From the IMG/VR virus record IMGVR_UViG_3300034683_000348, positions 1-36,729 of that record: a DNA stretch of 36,729 nucleotides; one strand, given 5' to 3'. The translations under genes and the position numbers were made by a program. This document shows, piece after piece, positions 13,432-21,084 of the stretch (position 1 is its first letter; the number at the start of each line of letters is the position of its first letter). The DNA is from a virus. The notes beneath the pieces were generated by a model that made no database searches, was not told where the DNA came from, and saw nothing but the letters and a program-made list of their open reading frames with translations.

Positions 13432-15205
13432 GTTCAATTCCAAAAAGCTGCAGATGATACTGAGCCCTCCCGAGCGGCTGACGGTGTCGGAGTGGGCGGA
13501 CAGGCACAGGACGTTGGACGCGGCGACGAGCGCGGAGCCCGGGCCCTGGCGGACGGACCGCACGCCGTACCTTCGGGCCATCATGGACGCCTTCAATGCC
13601 CCGGAGGTGGAGACGGTGGTCTTTCAGGCGCCGACCCAAGTGGGAAAGACGGAGTGCCTGCTGAACATCCTGGGTTATGTGATCGACCAGCGCCCGGGGC
13701 CCACAATGGTGGTCTATCCCACAGTGGAGACGGCCGAAGATATCAGTCGCACGCGTATTCAGCCCCTAATCAACGCGCATCGGCAGCTAAAGTCCAAGAA
13801 ACTCGGAGACCGTCATTTGTTTACCACGTTGCGGATGCAGTTTGTTGGTATGGACCTGTTTTTGTCAGGAGCGAATAGCGCGGCGTCCCTGGCAAGCAAG
13901 CCCTGTGAGTACGTGCTCTTGGACGAGGTGAACAAGTACCCCATCCAGCTCAAGGACGAGGCGGATCCCATCAGCTTGGCGGTGGAACGGACCAAGACAT
14001 TCCCGTGGTCCAGGAAGATCTTCATCGTGTCCACGCCCACCACGCAGTTCGGTAGGATCACCACGGAGCTGGAAGACAGCGACATGGTGTTCGACTATTG
14101 GGTGCCGTGTCCCCATTGCGGTGAGTTCCAGGTGCTCAAGTGGTCCCAGGTGAAGTGGCCGAAGGTTCGGAAGGAGGATCCGGACCGGCTCAAGATCATC
14201 GAGGAGGCGGCCCACTACGAGTGCGAGGCGTGCGAAGGCGTCATCGAGGACCATCACAAGGCGGATATGTTGGCGGCGGGAGAGTGGCGCCAGGTCGAGG
14301 ATGGAACCAGACGGAGAAAGATCGGCTTTCGACTCAGCAGTCTCTACAGCCCTTGGGTGAAGTTCGGCCGGATGGCCGTGGAGTTCCTGAAATGCAAGGA
14401 CTTCACCGAGAGATTGCAGAACTTTGTGAACGGCTGGCTCGGGGAGCCGTTCGAGGTTCGTGACTGGCGGGCCAAGAACGATACCTCCGTTATTCTGGCA
14501 AGATCGGATGGGAGAAAACGCGGGGAGGTGCCCGAAAAGACGGCTGTGATCTATGGTGCCGTGGACGTCCAAGAGGGGCATTTTTTCTACTTGCTTCGAG
14601 CCCTGCTGGAAGATGGATCTTCGGCGCTGATCGATGAGGGGAGCGTGCAAACATGGGACGCCCTGGAATGGATCTTCTGGGGGCATGATTACGACGGCCA
14701 CTATGTTCAAGCCGTTGCCTTGGACACCGGATTCCGGACGGCTGAATGCTACCAGTGGGCTGTGGCTCATCGGGGGAAGGTGGTGGCCTTCAAGGGTGCG
14801 ACGCATCCACTCAAGGCGCCACACAAGATCAGTCGGATCGACACGGACGCCGGCCGTTTGGATCTTTGGCTCATCGATACGTCCTACTACAAGCAGCTCC
14901 TCCTCGATCTTATCCGGGCTCCTGATAAATGGTGGGTGCACAGTGAGGTGACTCAGGATTATTGCGAACAGATGGTGTCCGAGCACCTGGTGGAACGCGT
15001 GAACAAGAGAACCGGGGCGAGGACCTTGGAATGGTTCCTGCCTTCCGGAGTGGCGAACCACTATTGGGATGCCGAAGTGTATTGGCTGGCATTGAGTCGG
15101 ATTGTCGGCGTGATGAAGGCCTCGAGGCCACGAAGGCCCAAAGTAAACGTGGCGCCTCAACAGAGTAAGCGTCAATGGATAGAGCCAAGAGCGGGGTGGC
15201 TATGA
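13424..15205 (+). CDS. Terminase large subunit, GpA family
   Basis: A 593-residue packaging motor with nuclease. The ATPase shows APTQVGKT (69-76, Walker A), YVLLDEVNKYP (163-173, Walker B with catalytic Glu) and STPT (203-206, motif III). A CPHC/CEAC zinc-like pair (229-232 and about 273-276) follows, as in GpA proteins. The nuclease half contains GAVDVQEGHFFY and VANHYWDAEVYWLAL with plausible acidic ligands. I chose the ATG at 13424, after which the GpA-type sequence (SPPERLTVSEWADRHR) starts directly; earlier codons in this frame overlap the small subunit gene. Lambda-type GpA terminases usually cut cos sites, so cohesive ends are likely but not shown. Confidence 0.95.
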   Translation: MVKFNSKKLQMILSPPERLTVSEWADRHRTLDAATSAEPGPWRTDRTPYLRAIMDAFNAPEVETVVFQAPTQVGKTECLLNILGYVIDQRPGPTMVVYPTVETAEDISRTRIQPLINAHRQLKSKKLGDRHLFTTLRMQFVGMDLFLSGANSAASLASKPCEYVLLDEVNKYPIQLKDEADPISLAVERTKTFPWSRKIFIVSTPTTQFGRITTELEDSDMVFDYWVPCPHCGEFQVLKWSQVKWPKVRKEDPDRLKIIEEAAHYECEACEGVIEDHHKADMLAAGEWRQVEDGTRRRKIGFRLSSLYSPWVKFGRMAVEFLKCKDFTERLQNFVNGWLGEPFEVRDWRAKNDTSVILARSDGRKRGEVPEKTAVIYGAVDVQEGHFFYLLRALLEDGSSALIDEGSVQTWDALEWIFWGHDYDGHYVQAVALDTGFRTAECYQWAVAHRGKVVAFKGATHPLKAPHKISRIDTDAGRLDLWLIDTSYYKQLLLDLIRAPDKWWVHSEVTQDYCEQMVSEHLVERVNKRTGARTLEWFLPSGVANHYWDAEVYWLALSRIVGVMKASRPRRPKVNVAPQQSKRQWIEPRAGWL

Positions 15206-15417
15206 CGAAAGAGCTTCTCGTTGGTCGTAAAGCAATATGCACATTTCTCGGAAGATCATGGGACACGGTCCACAGGTGGATTGAGGAAGATGGTCTTCCG
15301 GCCGCCAAGATTGACGGATGCTGGGAAGCCATGGTGTCGGATCTGATCTCATGGAAGCGGGAAATGATTCGCCGTCAGACCTGTCAAGAGCAAAAAATGG
15401 GGGATATGCGTCGATAG
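15202..15417 (+). CDS. Small HTH protein between terminase and head genes
   Basis: A 71-residue protein beginning MTKELLVGRKAICTFLGRSW, followed by DTVHRWIEEDGLPAAKIDGC. This is the MerR/excisionase-type (HTH_17) winged helix in which the wing carries GLPxxKIxG. The ATG overlaps the terminase stop as ATGA, so it is translationally coupled. Three 10-base tandem repeats start at its stop codon and could be its own binding site. It resembles DNA-packaging accessory HTH proteins as well as Xis-type architectural proteins. In this position a packaging or late-gene regulatory role is likelier than excision. Confidence 0.75.
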   Translation: MTKELLVGRKAICTFLGRSWDTVHRWIEEDGLPAAKIDGCWEAMVSDLISWKREMIRRQTCQEQKMGDMRR

Positions 15418-15441
15418 ACGACGATAGACGACGATATACGA
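15412..15441 (+). repeat. Three 10-bp tandem repeats
   Basis: CGATAGACGA, CGATAGACGA and CGATATACGA follow without a gap, one helical turn apart. They overlap the stop of the HTH gene and precede an inverted repeat. Helically phased direct repeats are typical binding sites for small HTH proteins or cos-type recognition elements. Confidence 0.6.
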
Positions 15442-15459
15442 AAACGGCCGAAATTGGGG

Positions 15460-15495
15460 GTTATCCTGTTTGCTGAGGATAACACCTTTTCTTTT
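15460..15495 (+). terminator. Inverted repeat with T-rich tail, possible weak terminator
   Basis: GTTATCCT (15460-15467) pairs exactly with AGGATAAC (15476-15483) around an 8-base loop, followed by ACACC and TTTTCTTTT (15487-15495). The stem is AT-rich and the tail interrupted, so termination would be partial. It could instead be an operator or an RNA processing site between the packaging and head genes. Confidence 0.4.
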
Positions 15496-15511
15496 GGTTC
15501 TGGAGGAATCC

Positions 15512-15718
15512 ATGGGAGTCCTGGAAGACAAGCTGGCGGAACTCGAGGAGGTGAAAGCCGCGGTGGCGGCGGCCAGGAAAGCCGTCTCCGTTCGCGTCGG
15601 AGACGTAGAGGTGCGGCGTCACCTGGCCGAGTTGGAGCGCCGGCAAAAGGAACTTGAGCAGCAGATCGCCTTCTTGCAGTGCGGATGCGGGCGTTTGGCC
15701 GTCTATTACACGAGGTGA
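15512..15718 (+). CDS. gpW-like head-to-tail joining protein
   Basis: A 68-residue protein of MGVLEDKLAELEEVKAAVAA, then a short beta hairpin VSVRVGDVEVRRH, and a second helix LAELERRQKELEQQI. This helix-hairpin-helix layout and size match lambda gpW, which seals the portal and prepares it for tail joining. GGAGGAATCC lies upstream of the ATG at 15512. It sits between the terminase and portal genes, as in lambda. The end, CGCGRLAVYYTR, is not clearly conserved. Confidence 0.75.
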   Translation: MGVLEDKLAELEEVKAAVAAARKAVSVRVGDVEVRRHLAELERRQKELEQQIAFLQCGCGRLAVYYTR

Positions 15719-15720
15719 GA

Positions 15721-17121
15721 ATGGTCGGTAAGGTGCTGGAATGGATAGCGCCCAGGTGGACGCTCAGACGAAAGCTGGCACAACAGGCGATCCGCACGCT
15801 CAAGGCGGCTGAGACGGGCCCCTCGCAGAGCTCCTGGGTCCGTGTGGGTGACGGGCCCAATGCGCCTCCGTTCGAGCGAAAGGTGATCGTTGCCCGGGCA
15901 AACCGGCTGTATTTGGACGACCCCTATGTTCACGGCCTGGTGAATCTCATGGTCAATCGGATTGTCGGGCCAGGATCCAGGCTGAGGGCCACCACGAGCG
16001 ATTCGAGCTTCAATGCTTATGCCGAGCGGGCGTTTGTTGCTTGGATGGACGATTGCGATCTCTACCAGGAGATGACATTCGCGGAGATCGAGCGCCTTCT
16101 CGTCATCAAGCGGATGCTGGACGGCGGAGTCTTTATCCGAAAGCGCGTGGAGAAAGACGGCCGCCGTGGAGTTCCGAAGATCGAGATTCTGGAGTATTCC
16201 AGGCTGCAAGAGATCGGGGCGGTATCGTCCGGCAACAGTGTTTATGACGGCGTGGAAGTGGACGCCACCGGGCGCGTGATTGCTTATCACTTCAGCCGTC
16301 CTTCCGCCGGCATGACGAGCTTTGCCACGGTGCGGGTGCCGGCGTCGGAAATCCTGCACATCTCATCGTTTCGGCGCCCAGGGCAATACCTGGGGCTTCC
16401 TGAGATCACGCCGATCATTCCCTACTGCATGCATCTATCCGAAATCATCGAGGCGGAGCTCATCAACAAGAAGGTCGAGGCCTGCCTTGGTGTGGCAATC
16501 AAACAAAGCGACCTCTTCACCCGGGCGGCCGTGGCGGAACAGGTGGAAGGGGAAACGACCCGGGCCATCTCTCTATCTCCGGGCGGCGTCTATCACCTGC
16601 TCCCTGGAGAGGAAATCCAGGTGATCGACCCCAAGAGACCCGGATCCCAGTTCATGGATTTCGCTGGGGCCATCCTGCAGGCATTCGGCCGGCCGTTTGG
16701 GGTCTCGCGAGAGATGATCACCGGGAACAAGAGCGAGGTGAATTATTCCAGCGCCAGGCACTCAGAGCTGGAATTTCGGCAATTCATCGAGCCTTACCGG
16801 CGTCAGATCCGAAATGGTTTCCTGCGTCCCATTTACCGGTGGGCCATGGAAGTGATGGCTGATTTTGGGGAACTTCGTGTGCCGGCGAACCTCAGGGACT
16901 CCTTGGCTTATCTCTCTCACACGTGGATCCACCGGGGCGCTGAATGGGTGGATCCTCAAAAGGAGGCTGAGGCCAAGCAAAAGAAGCTCGATATGTGCCT
17001 CACCACACTGGAGAGAGAGGCATCTGAACTTGGACTGGATTGGCGGGAACTGGCCCGGCAGCGCGCGGCCGAAATTCGGTTCCTGGGGGGGCTTGGAATA
17101 GGAGGAGGCGATGCCGAATAG
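15721..17121 (+). CDS. Portal protein, lambda gpB family
   Basis: A 466-residue lambda-type portal. Family hallmarks include ARANRLYLDDPYVHGLVNLM near 60-80, a GGVFIRKR segment, and PVEFRP-like text FRRPGQYLGLPEITPII. The C-terminal part contains FMDFAGAILQAFGRPFGVSR and NYSSARHSELEFRQF. The portal is the dodecameric ring through which DNA enters the capsid and onto which gpW and connectors assemble. The ATG at 15721 is preceded by GAGGTGAGA; codons upstream in the same frame lie inside the gpW-like gene. Its stop overlaps the protease-capsid gene. Confidence 0.93.
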   Translation: MVGKVLEWIAPRWTLRRKLAQQAIRTLKAAETGPSQSSWVRVGDGPNAPPFERKVIVARANRLYLDDPYVHGLVNLMVNRIVGPGSRLRATTSDSSFNAYAERAFVAWMDDCDLYQEMTFAEIERLLVIKRMLDGGVFIRKRVEKDGRRGVPKIEILEYSRLQEIGAVSSGNSVYDGVEVDATGRVIAYHFSRPSAGMTSFATVRVPASEILHISSFRRPGQYLGLPEITPIIPYCMHLSEIIEAELINKKVEACLGVAIKQSDLFTRAAVAEQVEGETTRAISLSPGGVYHLLPGEEIQVIDPKRPGSQFMDFAGAILQAFGRPFGVSREMITGNKSEVNYSSARHSELEFRQFIEPYRRQIRNGFLRPIYRWAMEVMADFGELRVPANLRDSLAYLSHTWIHRGAEWVDPQKEAEAKQKKLDMCLTTLEREASELGLDWRELARQRAAEIRFLGGLGIGGGDAE

Positions 17122-18994
17122 ACGAGACATGGATCTGGACCAACGGCGCACCATCGGGCTGGAGGTCCGCAGAGTGGAAGACGACGAAAACCTGCTGGAG
17201 CTTTCGTTCAGTAGCGAGGCGCCGGTTCCAAGATGGTACACCAACGCCGAAATCCTGCTTCATGATCGAAGCGCCGTGGATCTTGGGCCGCTCACGGAAG
17301 TGGGCGCGGTCTTGGTCAACCACAATCCGGACCGAGCCGTTGCCGTCCCGGAAAAGGTCTGGGTGGACGAGGAATCTCGCAAGGGAAAGGCTCTGATCCG
17401 ATTCGTGGACACTCCGGCGAGCCAGGAGGCCAAAACGGAAGTGCTGGCCGGGCTGCTCCGGGGTGTCAGCGTGGGGTATACGGTCAACGAGCGCAAGATC
17501 CTGGGCGACAAGGACGAATGGAGGGGTTTTCGTGGGCCGGCGCATATCGTCACGAAATGGCGGATTCACGAAATCAGCCTCACGCCGATCCCGGCGGACG
17601 CCACTGTCGGCGTGGGGAGGACGGTCGAGGATGCGCCAGAACAAAGGAGGGAAGATGCGATGAAGGACAAGGAGAAGGTGCAGAACGTTGAGCCTCAGGT
17701 GGAAGTGACCAACGGGCCTCCGCCCAATCGGGACGACCGGGATGCAGAGGTGGAGCAAGAGCGGGTCCGGGTTGCCGGCATCCTGGAGCTGGCAACGCGC
17801 CACGGTTTTGTGGAGCAGGCCGGGAAGTGGGTGGCCGATGGTCTTTCCGTGGACCAGGTTCGGGCCGCGATCCTGGATGAAATCGTGAACCGTCAGTCTC
17901 CTGCCATCGAACGGCCGCGAGTGGAAGTGGTGGAGGATGCTTCTGACAAGTTTGCTCGTGGCGCCGAGTTGGCCCTGTTGGCCAGGACCGGTCTTGGCCA
18001 GGAAGAAGCCGGGAACGAGCTGAATGGTCTGACGCTGCTGGAGCTGGCCCGGATGGCGCTTAGGGCCAGAAACCAGCCCTACACCGGCAATCCCATGGAC
18101 GTGGTGGGCCGCGCGCTGACCACCAGTGACCTTCCCAACGTGCTGGGGAATGTGGCCAACAAGGCCCTCCTCAGCGGGTATGAGCAGGCGGCCGAAACGT
18201 GGCAGCTCTGGTGTAGCACCGGAGAAGTCAGCGACTTCAAGCAGCTTTCGATTCCGAGGGTCTCCGAGCTGGACGACCTGGATCTCATTCCGGAGCTTGG
18301 CGAGTATAAAGAAACCGGGCGCGTGGATGCCGTTGAGACCGTGGCCCTGGCCACCTACGGCAAGATCTATGGGCTTTCCCGCCAGGCCATCATCAACGAT
18401 GACCTCGGCGCCTTGACGGACGCTCCGCGAGCCCACGGCGAGGCGGTGGCTCGGAAGATCGGAGACGTGGCCTACGCTCAACTCACCAGCAACCCGGTGA
18501 TGGGTGACGGAGTGCAGCTATTCCATTCGAGCCACGCGAACATCTGTTCCACCCCCGGGGCTCCCGGGATCTCCACCATCGCCGAAGCGATCAAGCTCAT
18601 GAAGAAGCAGAAGGGCTTGAAGGGGAAACAACGCCTCAACTTGGTGCCACAATTCTTCATCGCTCCTGTGGCCCTGGAAGGAGTGGCGGAAGTCTTCTTC
18701 CGGTCCGAGCGTTTCGATGACACGGACAAGGGCGCCACGACGGTCAATCCCTATGCCGGAACTCGGTTCACCAGGGTTTATGACCCGAGGCTGGATGATA
18801 CCTCGGAGACGGCATGGTATTTGGCCGGGCCTTCGGACAAGACCGTCAGGGTGTTCTTCTTGCGCGGTCAGCGGGCCCCGTACCTGGAGGCTCGTGAAGG
18901 ATGGACCGTTGACGCTGTCCAGTGGAAAGTGCGGATCGACTGCGCGGCGAAGGCTGTGGACTGGAAAGCCTTGGTCTACAACGCCGGCGCCTAA
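17111..18994 (+). CDS. Fused prohead protease, scaffold and major capsid protein
   Basis: A 627-residue polyprotein. Residues about 12-170 are an S78-type prohead protease with a catalytic-type His71 (VNHNPDRA), Ser120 (LRGVSVGYTV) and HEISLTPIPAD near 153-163. Residues about 184-280 are a charged helical linker resembling a scaffold. From about 300 the sequence is a HK97-fold major capsid protein of the Mu gpT type, with EQAAETWQLWCSTGEVSDFK, LSIPRVSELDD and GLSRQAIINDDLGAL. The protease should cut itself and the scaffold away during maturation. GGAGG upstream of ATG 17111 sets the start. An internal ribosome site at the linker suggests a second, shorter product. Confidence 0.93.
   Translation: MPNRRDMDLDQRRTIGLEVRRVEDDENLLELSFSSEAPVPRWYTNAEILLHDRSAVDLGPLTEVGAVLVNHNPDRAVAVPEKVWVDEESRKGKALIRFVDTPASQEAKTEVLAGLLRGVSVGYTVNERKILGDKDEWRGFRGPAHIVTKWRIHEISLTPIPADATVGVGRTVEDAPEQRREDAMKDKEKVQNVEPQVEVTNGPPPNRDDRDAEVEQERVRVAGILELATRHGFVEQAGKWVADGLSVDQVRAAILDEIVNRQSPAIERPRVEVVEDASDKFARGAELALLARTGLGQEEAGNELNGLTLLELARMALRARNQPYTGNPMDVVGRALTTSDLPNVLGNVANKALLSGYEQAAETWQLWCSTGEVSDFKQLSIPRVSELDDLDLIPELGEYKETGRVDAVETVALATYGKIYGLSRQAIINDDLGALTDAPRAHGEAVARKIGDVAYAQLTSNPVMGDGVQLFHSSHANICSTPGAPGISTIAEAIKLMKKQKGLKGKQRLNLVPQFFIAPVALEGVAEVFFRSERFDDTDKGATTVNPYAGTRFTRVYDPRLDDTSETAWYLAGPSDKTVRVFFLRGQRAPYLEAREGWTVDAVQWKVRIDCAAKAVDWKALVYNAGA
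17644..17662 (+). promoter_or_regulatory. Internal ribosome binding site within the protease-capsid gene
   Basis: AAGGAGG (17644-17650) is followed nine bases later by an in-frame ATG (17660), codon 184. Translation from here would give a 444-residue scaffold plus capsid protein without the protease. Lambda uses the same strategy for Nu3 inside gene C, which is established knowledge. Use of this site is inference. Confidence 0.6.
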
Positions 18995-19013
18995 CGAATG
19001 AGGAGGTGACACA

Positions 19014-19361
19014 ATGGCAAATAACTATGTCGGACCTGGAAACATGATCAACATTGTGGGGCCTTCCGGCGGGCTTTCTTCCGGGGACCCGTACGTGGTG
19101 GGGCAGATCCCTGTCGTGGCAGCGGCCGACATCCCGGAAAGCGCCACCGGTGCCGCCTACCGTCGAGGGATCTTCACGCTTTCTGTGAAGGGGATTGATG
19201 GGGCCGAGAACTCGGCGGTGGCTCTGGGAGACCAGCTCTACTACGTGGCCGGAGACGTTCCGAAACTCAGCAAGAAAAACACCGGGGTGCCGTTCGGGAA
19301 GGCGCTGGGAACGGTCTCGGCCGGAGCCACCGCAACCATCGAGGTGATCCTGGATGAATGA
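19014..19361 (+). CDS. DUF2190 capsid-associated protein
   Basis: A 115-residue beta-rich protein beginning MANNYVGPGNMINIVGPSGG, with DPYVVGQIPVVAAADI, RRGIFTLSVKG and QLYYVAGDVPKLSKKNTGVP. This is the DUF2190 pattern of small proteins encoded next to Mu- and lambda-like capsid genes, widely taken as capsid cement or decoration proteins. AGGAGGTGACACA precedes the ATG. Its stop overlaps the start of the next small gene. Decoration function is family inference. Confidence 0.88.
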   Translation: MANNYVGPGNMINIVGPSGGLSSGDPYVVGQIPVVAAADIPESATGAAYRRGIFTLSVKGIDGAENSAVALGDQLYYVAGDVPKLSKKNTGVPFGKALGTVSAGATATIEVILDE

Positions 19362-19512
19362 CATCCTGGCAGCAGCACATGACGCTATCGCGGCGACGCT
19401 CTTCGACGTCGAGGTGGGCGTTTCGGTCCAGGTGACTTACGTGCCGGCGGACGGGTCTCCCCCTGTGGAAATCCAGGGGATCGTGGAATACGGCGAGAAC
19501 CTGGACGAATGA
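19354..19512 (+). CDS. 52-residue head-tail junction protein (putative)
   Basis: Begins MNDILAAAHDAIAATLFDVE and ends IVEYGENLDE. The ATG overlaps the DUF2190 stop by eight bases and the stop precedes the next gene's start by 12 bases. A single N-terminal helix is followed by beta strands containing VSVQVTYVPADGSP. Its length and position recall lambda FI/FII-type accessory or connector proteins, but sequence similarity is not demonstrable by eye. The ribosome site GAGGTGATCCTGG lies inside the upstream gene. Confidence 0.65.
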   Translation: MNDILAAAHDAIAATLFDVEVGVSVQVTYVPADGSPPVEIQGIVEYGENLDE

Positions 19513-19524
19513 GAGGTGGTGAGA

Positions 19525-20145
19525 GTGCTCCACGTGCAGATTGACCGATACCAATTGCAGTCCGTGACGCAGGCCCTGGCCGGGCTGCCCGGGATGTTTG
19601 CCCGGGCGCGGCGCTCGGCCTTGAGCAGTCTGGGGTATCACATCCGGATGGATCTTATCCGCGAGCCGGTGGAACCCAGACTGAGCCCATATACCGGCAC
19701 ATTGGCCAGGCGACACGGTCCGCAAGGGTCGACCCGGCACGTGGACCCTCTCACCCACCCAAGATATAAGACCGGCACCAGGAAGGGCCTGATCAAGGTC
19801 CGGCGGTCGACACGGTCCATGCCCTTTGTCAAGCTGAAAAACATGGTGCGATATCGAATTGATGACGGTGCCGGCGAGGTCGCCATTGGGCTCCTGAAAT
19901 CGTCGGATGTGTTCGGGGACCTGATGGCACAGCACGCCAGAGGGTTCCGGCTCAAGGTTACGCCCAAGATGCGGCGCATGTTTTTTGCTCTCGGACTCCC
20001 CTTGGCACGGCGTACCACGACACTTGCCGTGCCACCTCGTCCATGGATCGACAAAGTGCGTGACCGATGGACTCACCGAGCCGGGCCGTTCTTCGAGGAG
20101 CGGTTCGCCTCGGCCTTGTTCCGGTATCAGAGGCGACGACGATGA
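19525..20145 (+). CDS. Minor tail / tail-completion protein (gpZ- or gpG-like)
   Basis: About 206 residues, very basic (RRSALSSLGYHIRMDLIREP; LARRHGPQGSTRH; MRRMFFALGLPLARRTTTLA). The end is PPRPWIDKVRDRWTHRAGPF, the RP(W/F)-type motif near the C-terminus of phage virion morphogenesis proteins such as Mu gpG and lambda gpZ. These attach to the tail end of the head or finish the tail. I chose the GTG at 19525 because GAGGTG is 6 bases upstream; GTG codons at 19516 and 19519 overlap that site. The family call rests on position and general pattern. Confidence 0.6.
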   Translation: MLHVQIDRYQLQSVTQALAGLPGMFARARRSALSSLGYHIRMDLIREPVEPRLSPYTGTLARRHGPQGSTRHVDPLTHPRYKTGTRKGLIKVRRSTRSMPFVKLKNMVRYRIDDGAGEVAIGLLKSSDVFGDLMAQHARGFRLKVTPKMRRMFFALGLPLARRTTTLAVPPRPWIDKVRDRWTHRAGPFFEERFASALFRYQRRRR

Positions 20146-20342
20146 CGCAGGAACAAAGACATCGCATTTTGAATGGAGCTATTTGTATCCAGACCCTGGT
20201 GCGGCTCTTAAGACGCTCGGTCGGGAGACATGATCAACATGATCTTATCGAGGAAATCCGCTTGCAGGCGGAGCGGATCGAACAGGCTGTCAAGACGGAT
20301 GATATGCAATGGCCAATGATATCGAGCTCCGGGACGTGCTAA
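20142..20342 (+). CDS. 66-residue helical protein, unknown
   Basis: Starts MTQEQRHRILNGAICIQTLV with ATG overlapping the previous stop (ATGA). It is mostly charged helix (RRSVGRHDQHDLIEEIRLQA) and ends in MISSSGTC, overlapping the next gene by 34 bases. No motif recognised. It lies among head-tail connector genes. A small scaffold or chaperone-like role is possible but unsupported. Confidence 0.55.
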   Translation: MTQEQRHRILNGAICIQTLVRLLRRSVGRHDQHDLIEEIRLQAERIEQAVKTDDMQWPMISSSGTC

Positions 20343-20626
20343 GGACGACGATCTTCGACACGGTTGGTTACCCCATACGCTACGTGCCGAAAGACGGGGT
20401 GGCTAGTGATATCACGGCTCTCATTGAGTTTCGGGGCGATGCCATCGAGGGAGGGCTGGTTGCTGCAGTTCAGGAAACCGCCGTGGTCCACGTCATGACT
20501 GAGGACGTGCCGGCACCGAGGTATCAGGATGTGGTGGAGTTCGATGACCGGTCCTGGGTGGTCGTCGAACGCAATCGGTCAGGCCCCGTGACGTGGGCCT
20601 TGACCGTCCAGGCGATGATGGGGTGA
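20309..20626 (+). CDS. Head-tail connector protein (gpFII-like)
   Basis: A 105-residue protein: MANDIELRDVLRTTIFDTVG, then a beta barrel with VPKDGVASDITALIEFRGDA, VVHVMTEDVPAPRYQDVVEF and DRSWVVVERNRSGPVTWALT. The beta layout and the closing VVVERNRSGP motif are typical of head-tail joining proteins of the lambda FII / HK97 gp10 class. These dock onto the gpW ring to receive the tail. It overlaps its neighbours on both sides, as connector genes do. Ribosome site is weak (GGATGATATGCA), so coupling is probable. Confidence 0.7.
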   Translation: MANDIELRDVLRTTIFDTVGYPIRYVPKDGVASDITALIEFRGDAIEGGLVAAVQETAVVHVMTEDVPAPRYQDVVEFDDRSWVVVERNRSGPVTWALTVQAMMG

Positions 20627-21069
20627 TGATGCTCGACGATTTCTTGGCCCTTGAAAACATTCTGGTGACGCGGCTGCAAGACGGTATCCCCGAGTTGGCC
20701 GCGTGCGGATCATATCTCACGCTGACGACCCTCCAACACACAGCTCTTGTGTTCCCGTCCGTGTGGGTCGGCTACGGTGGGTATCAAATGGAGGGCGATC
20801 CCTTGGCTCAAGGGACCGTCCAGCAGATTAGGCAGATATGGCACGTCTCCGTACTGGTTAGGGTGGGGACGGATCCCGGCAGCGGCTCCGATGTGCGCGC
20901 TGCAGCCGGCCCGCTAATAACCAAGGTTTTGAAACTGCTTATGGGATGGAAACCGGGAGACCGTATGCGGCCCCTGGAGTTGATTGCGGCACCGGACCCC
21001 GAATATGGCGACGGTGTCGGGATGTTCCACTTGAGTTTCGCGTGTAGCATACCACTATCCAATAGATAG
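20626..21069 (+). CDS. Tail terminator / gp37-type protein
   Basis: A 147-residue protein beginning MMLDDFLALENILVTRLQDG, followed by TTLQHTALVFPSVWVGYGGY, QIRQIWHVSVLVRVG and a C-terminal LSFACSIPLSNR. Mixed alpha/beta proteins of this size between the connector and the tail-tube gene correspond to lambda gpU or Mu gp37 tail terminators, which cap the tube and join it to the head. The ATG overlaps the previous stop (TGATG). Family assignment relies mainly on gene order. Confidence 0.65.
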   Translation: MMLDDFLALENILVTRLQDGIPELAACGSYLTLTTLQHTALVFPSVWVGYGGYQMEGDPLAQGTVQQIRQIWHVSVLVRVGTDPGSGSDVRAAAGPLITKVLKLLMGWKPGDRMRPLELIAAPDPEYGDGVGMFHLSFACSIPLSNR

Positions 21070-21084
21070 TAGGAGGTGAGGGAA

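Noticed and set aside
13865-15175. 436-codon minus-strand open frame opposite the terminase large subunit
   Set aside because: GC-rich codons in the real gene suppress stops on the other strand. The translation is His/Pro/Leu-rich, has no ribosome site and lies entirely inside a well-supported gene.
17000-18481. 493-codon minus-strand open frame opposite the capsid gene
   Set aside because: Shadow of a GC-rich gene with low-complexity translation; no ribosome site or motif.
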